A stretch of DNA of 64,000 nt from Chitinophaga sancti (GTDB lineage: Bacteria > Bacteroidota > Bacteroidia > Chitinophagales > Chitinophagaceae), in contig NZ_CP139247.1 of NCBI RefSeq assembly GCF_034087045.1, positions 1,054,001 to 1,118,000 of the forward strand. The letters run 5' to 3'. Both the position numbers and the translations under genes were made by a program. The notes under the pieces are model-generated. The model did not search any database and had not been told where the DNA came from. It worked only from the letters and a program-made list of their open reading frames with translations. Below are positions 8,717 to 17,844 of the stretch, one piece after another; the first letter of the stretch is position 1; every line of letters starts with the position of its first letter.

Positions 8717-9352
8717 TTACTTCGCTGAGTTAATTAACTCTTTATAAGTTGTGGGCCAATATTCGTCTAACCAGTAATATCCATTATCCTTTTTTATTTG
8801 CGACTCTATTAACGCCCACAACTCAAGAAACTTTTCGGGTTGCATCGCAAATGAACGACTTGCCCCTTCTATAAAATACAAGCATTGGCTATATGACCCA
8901 TTTTTGTCAGACTCATAAAGTCGCATAAAACCAGGATACAAAACTCTTTTAGACAATTTGAAATACAATTCGAAGCAGGAGGGAGGGTATTCGTCAAAAC
9001 TAATTTGGTGAAATATAAGATCATATAGCGTATGGGGTAACCAAAGAATATCGTGATCCCTAAATACCTCTTCATTGTCAAATACAACAATAGCTTGCAG
9101 TAACATCATCTCAAGAATAATCCCCCATTCTTCTATGTAATCATTACAGAAAAAACATTCACCTCTCAATAATTCAGCCAGGTTAGCCAGGCTTTGATAC
9201 TCTTTGTTTTCGGCATGTTGTCTGATTATTTGAATCAGGATTTGGCTATTTTGCTTTATAATTTCTTCTGAATATTCAGTTACACCTGGGCTGATGACTT
9301 TCCCTTCCCTAAGAAACTGTTTTATCCAGATTTGGTATTTTTGGAAATCCAT
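8717..9352 (-). CDS. Hypothetical protein
   Basis: A 211-residue soluble, acidic and mostly helical protein rich in Trp, Tyr and Phe, with a CFFC pair near residue 71. No signal peptide. I do not recognise the family; size and composition would suit an immunity-type protein, but no toxin gene is next to it. It is more AT-rich than the core genes to its right and lies beside the AbiEii-type module, consistent with accessory DNA. Confidence 0.6.
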   Translation of the reverse strand: MDFQKYQIWIKQFLREGKVISPGVTEYSEEIIKQNSQILIQIIRQHAENKEYQSLANLAELLRGECFFCNDYIEEWGIILEMMLLQAIVVFDNEEVFRDHDILWLPHTLYDLIFHQISFDEYPPSCFELYFKLSKRVLYPGFMRLYESDKNGSYSQCLYFIEGASRSFAMQPEKFLELWALIESQIKKDNGYYWLDEYWPTTYKELINSAK

Positions 9353-9500
9353 TGATTGTAGGGATTACAATTCAAGAATATTTCAGACTAAAGTAGAGAT
9401 ATTAATACTCGTTCGCAAATTGTATAAAACAAAAAGGCCTGCTTTTCTTTGCTAAAAGGAGAATCATCTAACCAATTGCTGGATGACTTTAAATTATTTA

Positions 9501-10145
9501 TCAAACTGTAAGTCGTCGAACCTCGTCCTTAATTCCCTCCCAATCCTTTTCCTTATAACAGATAGGATCAGGCATCTGATCTGCAACTGTAAAATCAGAA
9601 AGCCCCTTAAGCACATCTTCAATCTCAAACCATGGATACTTTTTCTTATAAACGTCTAATAAATCGGGAAATCTATACGTTTCAAGAATCTCCGACAGAT
9701 CCCAGAAATCCTTCTTACGACCACCTCTTGAAATCGTATCCAGCTTCATTGCTGCAATATCTTCCATAGCAGCCAATCTAATTCCCTCTTCTTCTATAGG
9801 AGCAAACAAAAATGGTGCATCCCAATACAGAATATCTGTCTTAATAGCGGTTTCTTCATCACTTCCAATAAACAGATTAAATCCACGGTTATTAACCAAC
9901 CCAATAAACGGACTAGTCTCCTCTACATATTGAAAGTTAAATTTTAGTATCTCTAATATATGATCAAACGGAATCTCTCCATAAGGGCCATCACAAAACA
10001 GATCTATGTCCACAGACTCTCTGTGTCCTCTTAACAAACTAAGAGCTGTTCCCCCAACCAATCTAAAATCAGATAGTTCAGGTAAGCTCATTAACCGACT
10101 TAAAACATTGAATAGTTCTTCGCTCGTTGTATTCCGGTAGAGCAT
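9501..10145 (-). CDS. AbiEii-type nucleotidyltransferase toxin
   Basis: A 214-residue protein of the nucleotidyl transferase AbiEii/AbiGii family. VGGTALSLLRGHRESVDIDL at residues 27-46 contains the GG[ST] motif and the paired aspartates of the polymerase-beta fold; the third acidic position is probably in KTDILY near 103. RGGRKKDFWDL near 138-148 is the K...D..D motif shared by this family. AbiEii toxins transfer nucleotides to tRNA or other RNA and block growth, and several act in phage defence. The start overlaps the upstream partner gene by 46 bases, so the two are translationally linked. Confidence 0.85.
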   Translation of the reverse strand: MLYRNTTSEELFNVLSRLMSLPELSDFRLVGGTALSLLRGHRESVDIDLFCDGPYGEIPFDHILEILKFNFQYVEETSPFIGLVNNRGFNLFIGSDEETAIKTDILYWDAPFLFAPIEEEGIRLAAMEDIAAMKLDTISRGGRKKDFWDLSEILETYRFPDLLDVYKKKYPWFEIEDVLKGLSDFTVADQMPDPICYKEKDWEGIKDEVRRLTV

Positions 10146-10411
10146 TTATAATCACTATTGTGAAGGTGGAAAAGTCTGCGTGAAATAACTTGTGCCCGTG
10201 GCAAAAGGCTTTGAGAATTAGTAAGAATTGCTTGTACTTTATCCCTGCCATAATAGCGAATAACTTCCCGTATATCATTTGAGGTTCCCCGTTCCATTGC
10301 TCTGACAACAGTAAATTCTGGATAACGATCAAAGTCTAATCGCTTCAGATCCACATCCCAGAAAGCTCTTCGGGATAATACTGGTTTCGCTATGTCAGGA
10401 TTCGTTTGCAC
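10100..10411 (-). CDS. DUF6922-like antitoxin partner
   Basis: A 103-residue protein. The N-terminal 55 residues (SRRAFWDVDLKRLDFDRYPE, then a helical part ending REVIRYYGRDKVQ) match the pattern of the small DUF6922-type proteins usually found just before AbiEii toxins in Bacteroidota; the antitoxin role is inferred from this position. The start is GTG at 10411; a stop (TAG) lies only two codons upstream. A perfect -7 element, TATATTTG, ends five bases before this GTG, so the transcript would be leaderless or nearly so. The 46-base overlap with the toxin is long for such a pair. Confidence 0.65.
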   Translation of the reverse strand: MQTNPDIAKPVLSRRAFWDVDLKRLDFDRYPEFTVVRAMERGTSNDIREVIRYYGRDKVQAILTNSQSLLPRAQVISRRLFHLHNSDYKCSTGIQRAKNYSMF

Positions 10412-10415
10412 TATT

Positions 10416-10423
10416 CAAATATA
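10416..10423 (-). promoter_or_regulatory. -7 promoter element of the toxin-antitoxin operon
   Basis: Read on the minus strand this is TATATTTG, a perfect match to the Bacteroidota -7 consensus TAnnTTTG. It lies immediately upstream of the GTG start at 10411. Confidence 0.55.
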
Positions 10424-10440
10424 CTAAAAGTGAGGCAATA

Positions 10441-10470
10441 TTGTATGATTGTATATGTACGATCATACAA
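10441..10470. promoter_or_regulatory. 30-bp palindrome upstream of the toxin-antitoxin operon
   Basis: Outer arms TTGTATGAT (10441-10449) and ATCATACAA (10462-10470), inner arms GTA and TAC around TATG, with a single mismatched pair. It lies 18 bases upstream of the -7 element and is a likely autoregulatory operator; binding is inferred. Confidence 0.6.
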
Positions 10471-10496
10471 CATCAGGCACATACCAAAAACAAAAA

Positions 10497-10518
10497 AGGC
10501 CTGCATCACTGCAAGCCT
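10497..10518 (-). terminator. Hairpin downstream of tRNA-Asn
   Basis: AGGCCTGC and GCAAGCCT pair with one mismatch around CATCACT's loop, followed on the minus strand by a run of T (complement of AAAAAA at 10492-10497). It probably ends the tRNA transcript. Confidence 0.6.
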
Positions 10519-10529
10519 ATTCTTCTTCG

Positions 10530-10603
10530 CTCCCCCTTCAGGACTTGAACCTGAGACCCTCTGATTAACAGTCAGATGCTCTAACCAACTGAGCTAAGGA
10601 GGA
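10530..10603 (-). tRNA. tRNA-Asn(GTT)
   Basis: A 74-base cloverleaf on the minus strand: acceptor TCCTCCT with AGGGGGA (one G-T pair), D arm GCTC...GAGC, anticodon stem CTGA/TCAG with anticodon GTT, T arm TCAGG-TTCAAGT-CCTGA, discriminator G. The CCA end is not encoded (CGA follows). Confidence 0.95.
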
Positions 10604-10669
10604 GTGTTTTCCCCGTTTCGGGATTGCAAAGATAGGAATTTTTTTATTCCTCCAAAATATTTTTTAAAA

Positions 10670-12247
10670 TTATTTTACCAAAACCAACAAACGCTCTCCC
10701 ACAGCCCCTTTCCGCGTTGAAAAATTCACAAACTCCCCATCCAGCTTCGTCACCGGAAAATGCGAAAATGACTTCACTACTTCACACACATGCCCCTGCA
10801 CCTTTAACGAATCTACCTGGTCCCTCGTCGTATACACCAACACCGGCGGCTGCAACAACGTATCCGACCTTAACACCGGCGCATCCAGATAAAAATTAAA
10901 CGCATAAGAATTCGCCTTATACAACAACACCGCCCCTCCACGCAAATGCTCATTCGCATAAAAGGCCGCCGAACTCCCACTCTGATACCCCAACACATCC
11001 GGATAAAACATCCCATTCAAAAACAAATTCAATATCACCGACATCAAACACGTCCTGAAAAATACCTTCTCCACCTTCACTATAAAAAACACCACTACCA
11101 CTGCCGCTATCAACCCTACAAAAACCCAATTAATCTGAGGCCGATATAAAGCCCATAATCCCACTATCGCTACCGCCATTATACTAATAATCACCTTTTG
11201 CGTAATCACGAAAAATTTCGGCTTATTTAGCGAAAGTATATACTGCGCCGTGAGTATCGCGAAAAACGGAAAAATGATATTCAGATAATGCGGCAACTGA
11301 AACTTCGACAAACTAAACAATACAAACGTTGACAACGCCCCGCTGATACAATAAAACTCCACTGCTACCTTCCGCTTCCTGATAAACTGTATCACCGCCG
11401 CATACAACATTACCGACCACGGCAAAAACGCCCACAACACCGTATGAAAAAAGAACGAAGGATCACCCGAACCTTTAATAGGCCCCGTATTCATAAACCG
11501 TCCAAACTGACTATCCCAAAAGAAGAACCGAATACCAGACACCCCTGTTCGCCCAAACACCACCTTCTCCGGATGTGCATCAAACTGTGTATACAACGCA
11601 TCCAACTCCGGCGTAATAAACACCAATACCAACACCCCCACTATCAACCACCGGTAATGAAACAACTCTTTCCACTGCTTCGTAAATATATACTGTCCAG
11701 CTATCGCACACCCCACCGGCACTAACGCAAACGGGCCCTTGGTCATCACCGCACATGCTGTAAACAATGCCCCCAGCAACAACCGGCGCTTATATAAAAA
11801 GTAAACAGCACCTATGATCAAACCAGTCAGATATGGCTCCGCCCGTACATCCGTACTGGATATTACCAGGTGCTCCGCCGTCAGTAATATACATACCGAC
11901 CACCGCGCCACCTTCTCCCCATAAAGATCAAAGGCAAAACGATACGTAAAGTACACCCCCATCATCAAAAAGAGGAAGGCTGGCAACTTGTAAGCAAATG
12001 TGTTAATCCCGAAAATCTGGTAGCTAAAAGCCATCATCCAGAAAGGAAAGTGAGGTTTGTCCAGCCACTCCTGACCATCCGCAAATAAATTCAGATAATC
12101 ATGATGCTGCACCATATACTTCGCTATACCAGCATACAATGCACCATCGGGCTCCATAATTGTAACAGACAATCCTGTCATATGCATGAAGATAAGCAGG
12201 CCAATGATCCACCAGCTTATCTTCTTCTCAGAGAAGTTATCAGACAT
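10670..12247 (-). CDS. GT39/ArnT-type membrane glycosyltransferase
   Basis: A 525-residue polytopic membrane protein of the dolichyl-phosphate-mannose mannosyltransferase superfamily (GT39/GT83, PMT_2). The first luminal loop holds the catalytic aspartate (MEPDGALYAGIAKYM, about residue 30), DKPHFPFW follows near 65, and STDVRAEPYL near 125-135 corresponds to the DEARY-type motif of ArnT. About eleven membrane segments follow, then a periplasmic C-terminal domain of ~130 residues. Such enzymes transfer sugars from polyprenyl phosphate to lipid A, proteins or glycans. ATG at 12247 is preferred over an in-frame TTG two codons upstream. GC is higher than in the accessory region to its left. Confidence 0.85.
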   Translation of the reverse strand: MSDNFSEKKISWWIIGLLIFMHMTGLSVTIMEPDGALYAGIAKYMVQHHDYLNLFADGQEWLDKPHFPFWMMAFSYQIFGINTFAYKLPAFLFLMMGVYFTYRFAFDLYGEKVARWSVCILLTAEHLVISSTDVRAEPYLTGLIIGAVYFLYKRRLLLGALFTACAVMTKGPFALVPVGCAIAGQYIFTKQWKELFHYRWLIVGVLVLVFITPELDALYTQFDAHPEKVVFGRTGVSGIRFFFWDSQFGRFMNTGPIKGSGDPSFFFHTVLWAFLPWSVMLYAAVIQFIRKRKVAVEFYCISGALSTFVLFSLSKFQLPHYLNIIFPFFAILTAQYILSLNKPKFFVITQKVIISIMAVAIVGLWALYRPQINWVFVGLIAAVVVVFFIVKVEKVFFRTCLMSVILNLFLNGMFYPDVLGYQSGSSAAFYANEHLRGGAVLLYKANSYAFNFYLDAPVLRSDTLLQPPVLVYTTRDQVDSLKVQGHVCEVVKSFSHFPVTKLDGEFVNFSTRKGAVGERLLVLVK

Positions 12248-12410
12248 GCGCAAATATTACATCGCTGAAGCTAAATAGCAAGGTCTTTAATAGAAATTTA
12301 ACACGGCTACCAAACACAATCGGGCTTTCAACCGCTGCCACCAAACAAATAGAACTCTCTACAGCCCAAATAAATCCAACCTTCCACCTCTATCCCAAAA
12401 ACCACCCCTT

Positions 12411-12749
12411 CTACCATCCAAACAACCCCGACTTCTCCATCCCCAAATACCACCCATCCTCCCGCTTTTCAATCGGATATGTCTTCAAAAAATACCCTTC
12501 CCCACTGGTATTCCGCCCATTCTTCACACTAAACCGATACCTGTGCAGCGGACATACCACATTCCCATCCTCATCGACCCAGCCATCCGCCATCACCCCA
12601 CTGGCATGCGGACACTTATACGCAAACGCATACAAAGCCCCTTCATACCTGGTAAAAGAAATCTTTTTCCCCTCTACCTCCAGTATGGTCAGGTCCTTCT
12701 CGCCAATCCCCGGATCGGCAAAACGATGCCATGTATACGTCTTCGCCAT
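12411..12749 (-). CDS. Rieske 2Fe-2S protein
   Basis: A 112-residue soluble Rieske ferredoxin-like protein. The cluster ligands are in CPHASG near residue 45 and CPLHRYRF near 65 (CxH...CxxH, 17 residues between), and the proline loop follows. Single-domain forms like this are similar to the small subunit NirD or to electron donors of oxygenases; no partner oxygenase or reductase is in the window. It starts five bases downstream of hflX, so both are probably co-transcribed, which is a positional fact rather than proof of shared function. Confidence 0.88.
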   Translation of the reverse strand: MAKTYTWHRFADPGIGEKDLTILEVEGKKISFTRYEGALYAFAYKCPHASGVMADGWVDEDGNVVCPLHRYRFSVKNGRNTSGEGYFLKTYPIEKREDGWYLGMEKSGLFGW

Positions 12750-12754
12750 AAAGA

Positions 12755-13969
12755 TTAATAAAAGAATTCTGTTTTATAAGGATAACGCTCCCTATACAGC
12801 TGTGCCACCTTATCCATGATCGTCTTTCGCAACTCATCGATGTTCTGACGTTCCAACGCAGAAATGAACACACAATTCCCCTGTGTCCTGGTTTCCCAAT
12901 CGCTTTTCAACTGTGCAAGTATATCCTGCTTCACATCATCCGCCAGCCACTTGTCGAAAGTATTCTTCTCGTACAGATCCATCTTATTAAAGATCATGAT
13001 GGTCGGCTTGTCAAACGCTTTCAGCTCCTGCAGGGTGCGGTTCACCACCTCTACCTGATCCTCATACTGTGGGTGGGAAATGTCTACTACATGCAACAAG
13101 ATATCGCTTTCCCTTACCTCATCCAAGGTAGACTTAAAACTCTCTACCAGGTGGTGGGGCAGTTTACGGATAAAACCTACCGTATCACTCAGCAGGAAAG
13201 GCGTCTGTTCAAACACTACCTTACGGGTAGTCGTATCCAGCGTAGCAAACAGCTTATTTTCTGCAAATACCTCACTCTTAGCCAGCGTGTTCATTATGGT
13301 GCTCTTACCTACGTTGGTATATCCCACCAGTGCCACCCGAATAAATTCTCCACGGTCCTTACGTTGTGTAAGTGATTGTTTATCAATCTCCAATAACCTT
13401 TTCCTCAACAGAGAGATCTTATCCTTTACTATACGACGGTCCGTTTCAATTTCCGTTTCACCCGGACCACGGCTACCAATACCACCTCCCTGTCTTTCCA
13501 GGTGACTCCACATACCTCTCAGTCTTGGCAGTATGTACTGGTACTGAGCCAGTTCTACCTGCACCTTGGCCTGTGCGGTACGAGCCCTGCGGGCGAAGAT
13601 ATCCAGGATCAGGTCACTTCGGTCAATCACCTTAATTTTCAATACATCCTGTATATTAGATATCTGGGAACCAGTCAGTTCATCATCAAAGATGACCAGG
13701 TTGATATTTCTCCCCTGTACAAAGTCTCTTATTTCTTCCAGCTTTCCCTTCCCTACGAAAGTTGCTCTGTCAGGATGTTGCAGTTTTTGGGTAAACCTTT
13801 TTACAGTCGTAGCGCCGGCCGTCTCTGCCAGGAACACCAGCTCATCCAGGTACTCCTGTACCTGACGCTCGTTTTGCTGCTCCTTATGTATCAACCCCAC
13901 GATTACCACCCGCTCTTCCTGCTCAACAATTTGTTTTTTCTCAATCAATGTCTGTAATAATTTTAGCAA
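12755..13969 (-). CDS. hflX: GTPase HflX
   Basis: A 404-residue ribosome-associated GTPase. The N-terminal HflX domain contains the glycine-rich linker GGGIGSRGPGETEIE near 160. The G domain shows G1 VGYTNVGKST (about 212-221), G3 DTVGFIRKLPHHL near 262 and G4 FNKMD near 335. HflX binds the 50S subunit, splits stalled or heat-stressed 70S ribosomes and helps rescue them. Length is normal for Bacteroidota. The 5' end faces the S9 peptidase gene across a 62-base gap. Confidence 0.95.
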   Translation of the reverse strand: MLKLLQTLIEKKQIVEQEERVVIVGLIHKEQQNERQVQEYLDELVFLAETAGATTVKRFTQKLQHPDRATFVGKGKLEEIRDFVQGRNINLVIFDDELTGSQISNIQDVLKIKVIDRSDLILDIFARRARTAQAKVQVELAQYQYILPRLRGMWSHLERQGGGIGSRGPGETEIETDRRIVKDKISLLRKRLLEIDKQSLTQRKDRGEFIRVALVGYTNVGKSTIMNTLAKSEVFAENKLFATLDTTTRKVVFEQTPFLLSDTVGFIRKLPHHLVESFKSTLDEVRESDILLHVVDISHPQYEDQVEVVNRTLQELKAFDKPTIMIFNKMDLYEKNTFDKWLADDVKQDILAQLKSDWETRTQGNCVFISALERQNIDELRKTIMDKVAQLYRERYPYKTEFFY

Positions 13970-14031
13970 AGGTAAGAAAAGGCATCAGACTAACATTTTT
14001 CCTACTTTTAGCGTCCAAACAAAATCTGAAC

Positions 14032-16038
14032 ATGCATAAACCTCTTTTGTTAACATCACTATTCATCACAACTATGGCAATGGCCCAGGAGAAAATGACA
14101 CCTGAACGGCTCTGGCAACTGGGCAGAGTGAGCGGGGAATCGGTTACAACAGATGGAAAGTCTGTAATTTTTAGCGTGTCTAACTATAATATCGCTGAAA
14201 ACAAAAGTGAAAAGAACCTCTGGTCCATCCCTGTGACCGGTGGCGCTGCCAAACAGCTCACCGCCTCCCCCGGAGGCGAAGGAGACGTAAGTACCCTGCC
14301 TGGCAACAAAATCGGCTACTCCCTCAAAGGACAATGGTGGGAAATGAACGCCGATGGCAGTGGCGCTACCCAAAAAACACAGGGAGAGGACGCACTGTCC
14401 AACATCCGCATCTCTCCCGATGGCAAATACATCCTCTTTTCTAAAGAAGTAAAACTCCAGAAAGTAAGCGGTGCTGACCACTATCCTGACCTGCCAAAAT
14501 CCAATGTGCAGATCTACGATAACCTGAACTACCGCCACTGGGATACCTGGGAAGACGGCAACTTCCAGCACGTTTTCTACGCCACTTACGATGATGGCAA
14601 AATCGGTACCCCTGTCGATATCATGCCGAACGAACCCTACGATTGTCCGACCATGCCATTCGGTGGTGCAGAAGATATGATCTGGAGCCCTGACAGCAAA
14701 AGCATCATTTATGTCACTAAAAAGAAGGTAGGCAAGGAATATGCCCTCAGCACCAACACCGACATTTACGAATACAACCTCGCTGACAAAACCACTAAAA
14801 ACCTCTCTGAAGCTAATAAAGGGTACGATGTGAGCCCGGCTTTCAGCCCTGACGGCAAATCCCTCGCATGGCTCTCTATGGCCCACGATGGTTACGAATC
14901 CGACAAAAACGACATCACTATCCTGGATCGCAGCACCGGCACCAAAACCAATCTGACCAAAGACTGGGACAACACCGTCGCTTCTTTCCACTGGAGCAAA
15001 GATGGCAAACAACTCTTCTTCCTCGCAGTGATCAAAGGCACTGAACAGCTGCACGAACTCACCCTGGCTTCAAAAGCGATCCGCCAGGTTACCACTGGCG
15101 ACTTCGACATCTCCGACATCGTAGGTCAGGCTGGCAATACCCTGGTAGTAGCCCGCACAGATATGAACCATGCCGCAGAACTCTTTACCGTAGCCCTGCC
15201 AAAAGGTACCATCTCTCCGCTCACCACCGTGAACAAAGCCATCTATGACAACACTGCCATGTGTAAAATAGAAAAACGCTGGACCAAAACTACCGATGGC
15301 AAGGATATGCTGAGCTGGGTGATCTATCCGCCTAACTTCGATCCAAACAAGAAATATCCAACCCTGCTGTATTGCCAGGGTGGCCCCCAGTCGGCTGTAT
15401 CACAATTCTATTCTTTCCGCTGGAACTTTCAGCTCATGGCATCTCAAGGCTATATCATCGTGGCACCTAACCGCCGTGGTATGCCAGGTCATGGTGTGGA
15501 ATGGAATGCAAGCATCAGTAAAGACTGGGGTGGTCAGCCCATCCGCGACTACCTGAGCGCCATCGACGATGTAAGCAAAGAAGCATATGTAGACAAGAAC
15601 CGACTGGGCGCCGTAGGCGCCAGCTATGGTGGTTACTCTGTATACATGCTGGCGGGTGTTCACGAAAACCGCTTCAAAACCTTTATCGCCCATGATGGTC
15701 TCTTTGATCTGAAAAGCTGGTATGGCACTACCGAAGAACTGTTCTTCGCCAACTGGGATATCGGCGCTTACTTCGATCCTGCAAATACCAATGCTTACAA
15801 GCAATTCAACCCAAGTGAATACGCGAATAAGTGGAATACACCTATCCTTATTATCCAGGGTGGGGTTGACTTCCGCGTACCGATCGAACAGGGTTTACAG
15901 GCCTTCCAGCTCGCACAGCTGAAAGGGATTAAGAGCAAACTGCTCTATTTCCCCGAAGAAAACCACTGGGTGCTAAAAGCACAAAATGCCATGGTATGGC
16001 AACGTGAATTCTTCAAATGGCTCACTGAAACTTTATAA
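14032..16038 (+). CDS. S9 family prolyl oligopeptidase-type peptidase
   Basis: A 668-residue secreted or periplasmic serine peptidase. ATG at 14032 is chosen because it gives a clean signal peptide (MHKPLLLTSLFITTMAMA, cut before Q); the frame is open further upstream but that part overlaps hflX and is not protein-like. Residues 25-400 form a WD40/TolB-like beta-propeller with repeated SPDGK units. The C-terminal alpha/beta hydrolase domain has the nucleophile in GASYGG (Ser about 531), the acid in GGVDFRVP (about 612) and the histidine in EENHWVLK (about 644). The family (DPP/acylaminoacyl peptidase type) trims short peptides for nutrition. It is followed by a strong terminator. Confidence 0.93.
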   Translation: MHKPLLLTSLFITTMAMAQEKMTPERLWQLGRVSGESVTTDGKSVIFSVSNYNIAENKSEKNLWSIPVTGGAAKQLTASPGGEGDVSTLPGNKIGYSLKGQWWEMNADGSGATQKTQGEDALSNIRISPDGKYILFSKEVKLQKVSGADHYPDLPKSNVQIYDNLNYRHWDTWEDGNFQHVFYATYDDGKIGTPVDIMPNEPYDCPTMPFGGAEDMIWSPDSKSIIYVTKKKVGKEYALSTNTDIYEYNLADKTTKNLSEANKGYDVSPAFSPDGKSLAWLSMAHDGYESDKNDITILDRSTGTKTNLTKDWDNTVASFHWSKDGKQLFFLAVIKGTEQLHELTLASKAIRQVTTGDFDISDIVGQAGNTLVVARTDMNHAAELFTVALPKGTISPLTTVNKAIYDNTAMCKIEKRWTKTTDGKDMLSWVIYPPNFDPNKKYPTLLYCQGGPQSAVSQFYSFRWNFQLMASQGYIIVAPNRRGMPGHGVEWNASISKDWGGQPIRDYLSAIDDVSKEAYVDKNRLGAVGASYGGYSVYMLAGVHENRFKTFIAHDGLFDLKSWYGTTEELFFANWDIGAYFDPANTNAYKQFNPSEYANKWNTPILIIQGGVDFRVPIEQGLQAFQLAQLKGIKSKLLYFPEENHWVLKAQNAMVWQREFFKWLTETL

Positions 16039-16043
16039 ATACC

Positions 16044-16080
16044 AAAGAGCGTGTATCAAACATAAGATACACGCTCTTTT
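16044..16080 (+). terminator. Rho-independent terminator of the S9 peptidase
   Basis: Perfect stem AAAGAGCGTGTATC (16044-16057) with GATACACGCTCTTT (16066-16079), eight-base loop, followed by T residues. Confidence 0.85.
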
Positions 16081-16145
16081 AATTCGGATACCTGATAAAG
16101 TTTATGTGATTCTATTGATCTTTTTAAAGCCCAAACTTACCCCCA

Positions 16146-16922
16146 ATGAACACCATCAATCTCCACGTGCAAGACAATATTGCAACCATCACGCTCAATC
16201 GCCCCGATGTTTACAACGCATTTAATGATGAACAAAGCTATGAGCTGCAGGACGCCCTGAAGCAGGTAGAAAAAGATCCGCAGGTAAGAGCCGTGGTCCT
16301 TACCGGTGCCGGCAAAGCATTTTGCAGCGGACAGGACCTGAAGGCCGCCATGGAAGCCGGCGATCGTAAGCTGAGTGAATCTCTGCATAAGCGGTACAAC
16401 CCTATCATCCGGGCCATCCGCAATATGCCCAAGCCCGTTATCTGCAAATTGAATGGCGTAGCCGCCGGCGCAGGATGCTCGCTGGCACTGGCCTGCGACC
16501 TGATCATTGCCAGTGAATCGGCCTCTATGATTGAAATCTTTATCAATATCGCCCTGGTGCTGGATTCCGGATCATCTTATTTCCTGCCCCGTACTGTTGG
16601 CTACCACAGAGCGTTCGAGCTGGCCACCAAAGCCACAAAACTCTTAGCCACCGAAGCCTTGGAACTGGGACTGGTCAATAAAGTAGTAAAAGGAGAGGAA
16701 CTGGATCAGGCTGTTGAGGCAGAAGCATTGTTTTATGCCAATGCACCTACCAAAGCCATTGCACTATTAAAGAAAATGCTGACCAAAGGAATGACTGAAG
16801 ACCTGGATACCGTATTGGATTACGAAGCATACTGCCAGGAAATCGCCGGTAAAACTACCGACAATAAAGAGGGAATCAGGGCATTCATCGAGAAAAGAAA
16901 ACCTGTCTTCACAGGTAATTAA
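16146..16922 (+). CDS. Enoyl-CoA hydratase/isomerase family protein
   Basis: A 258-residue crotonase-fold enzyme. The first oxyanion region is GAGKAFCSGQDL (about residues 55-66) and the second is NGVAAGAGCSLALACDL (about 103-119). EIFINIALVLDSGSSYFLPR near 130-150 follows the pattern of PaaG/PaaB-like 2-(1,2-epoxyphenyl)acetyl-CoA isomerases, where the aspartate of LDSG matters. The enzyme acts on acyl-CoA esters in beta-oxidation-type or phenylacetate-type pathways; no other genes of either pathway are nearby, so the exact reaction is open. Confidence 0.88.
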   Translation: MNTINLHVQDNIATITLNRPDVYNAFNDEQSYELQDALKQVEKDPQVRAVVLTGAGKAFCSGQDLKAAMEAGDRKLSESLHKRYNPIIRAIRNMPKPVICKLNGVAAGAGCSLALACDLIIASESASMIEIFINIALVLDSGSSYFLPRTVGYHRAFELATKATKLLATEALELGLVNKVVKGEELDQAVEAEALFYANAPTKAIALLKKMLTKGMTEDLDTVLDYEAYCQEIAGKTTDNKEGIRAFIEKRKPVFTGN

Positions 16923-16926
16923 ATAA

Positions 16927-16957
16927 GTAGCGGTCTGACCTAAGGTCAGACCGCTAC
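16927..16957. terminator. Bidirectional hairpin
   Basis: Perfect 14-base stem GTAGCGGTCTGACC (16927-16940) with its complement (16944-16957) and a TAA loop, placed between convergent genes. The flanking A/T runs are short. Confidence 0.75.
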
Positions 16958-16979
16958 AAAATATGTTATCATTATACGA

Positions 16980-17681
16980 CTAGAGGCCGCTCAAGCTGAT
17001 ACCAAAGGAATAAGCGTTTACTGAATATGAGCTGTTATCTTTAAACATTCCATTCAGCGCATAAGTACCAAATATAGCAAAGTTGCCATAACCTACTCTT
17101 GCTGTACCTACCAAACGGAAGGTATTAAACCAGTATGTACTGCCTTCTTTTTCAATAACTTTAAACCCACTGCTGCTACCAACTGTACGGGTATGGGCAT
17201 TCAGCAGGTAACCCGCTTTCAGACCAATCGCACCCTTGAAACCTTTGTTAGCATTGTCTGGTACCTGACGGAAACGCAGTTCCAAAGGGATCTCCAGGTA
17301 AGTAGTACTCAATTTTGATTTCTTATACGCATCTGTAGAGGTTTTGGACGGAACACTCGTATTCGTGATGTCCAGCGTCATGCCGTTAAAAATATAGTTG
17401 TCAGACCCTATTCCTAAACCCGGCGCAATGCTCATATTACTTCCTGGCAGCTGAATGTCGTACATCAGGGCAACATTAATCGTCCGGTTAAACTTGGTAT
17501 CGAGGTTACCAGCACCTGTACCAGTCAGGCCAACATACCCCAATTCGATCACCAGGAAATCCTTGGAATGCTTATTGCCCGTCTTTGCTTTTGTCGAAAC
17601 GATAGTGCTAGGCGTGTTATCCTGGGCAAAAATTCCGAAAGAAACGCCCAGTAAACCAAGCGTAAAGAATATTTTCTTCAT
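16980..17681 (-). CDS. Outer-membrane beta-barrel (porin family) protein
   Basis: A 233-residue protein with a signal peptide (MKKIFFTLGLLGVSFGIFAQ, cut near 19). The mature part alternates polar and hydrophobic residues in strands such as INVALMYDIQLPG and LEIPLELRFRQ and ends in a strand (AYSFGISLSGL) typical of barrels inserted by BAM. It matches the general 'PorT/outer membrane beta-barrel' group of Bacteroidota. Ligand or role unknown. Monocistronic. Confidence 0.8.
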   Translation of the reverse strand: MKKIFFTLGLLGVSFGIFAQDNTPSTIVSTKAKTGNKHSKDFLVIELGYVGLTGTGAGNLDTKFNRTINVALMYDIQLPGSNMSIAPGLGIGSDNYIFNGMTLDITNTSVPSKTSTDAYKKSKLSTTYLEIPLELRFRQVPDNANKGFKGAIGLKAGYLLNAHTRTVGSSSGFKVIEKEGSTYWFNTFRLVGTARVGYGNFAIFGTYALNGMFKDNSSYSVNAYSFGISLSGL

Positions 17682-17844
17682 GTTTAAGTATAAAGTCTTG
17701 AAAAAGAATATTAGGCAAATTTAATGGAATAGGAATAAAACAAAGGGTTAAAATATTCCCAAAATCCCCTTCCGGCTCAGACCTCCCTTTTTGTAAAATG
17801 AATTTTAATCTATAACTTTTGCCGTTTAATCTGTTTTAATACCT

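Noticed and set aside
14059..15054. 331-codon open frame on the minus strand
   Set aside because: It lies wholly inside the S9 peptidase gene and its valine/phenylalanine-rich product is typical of an antisense shadow.
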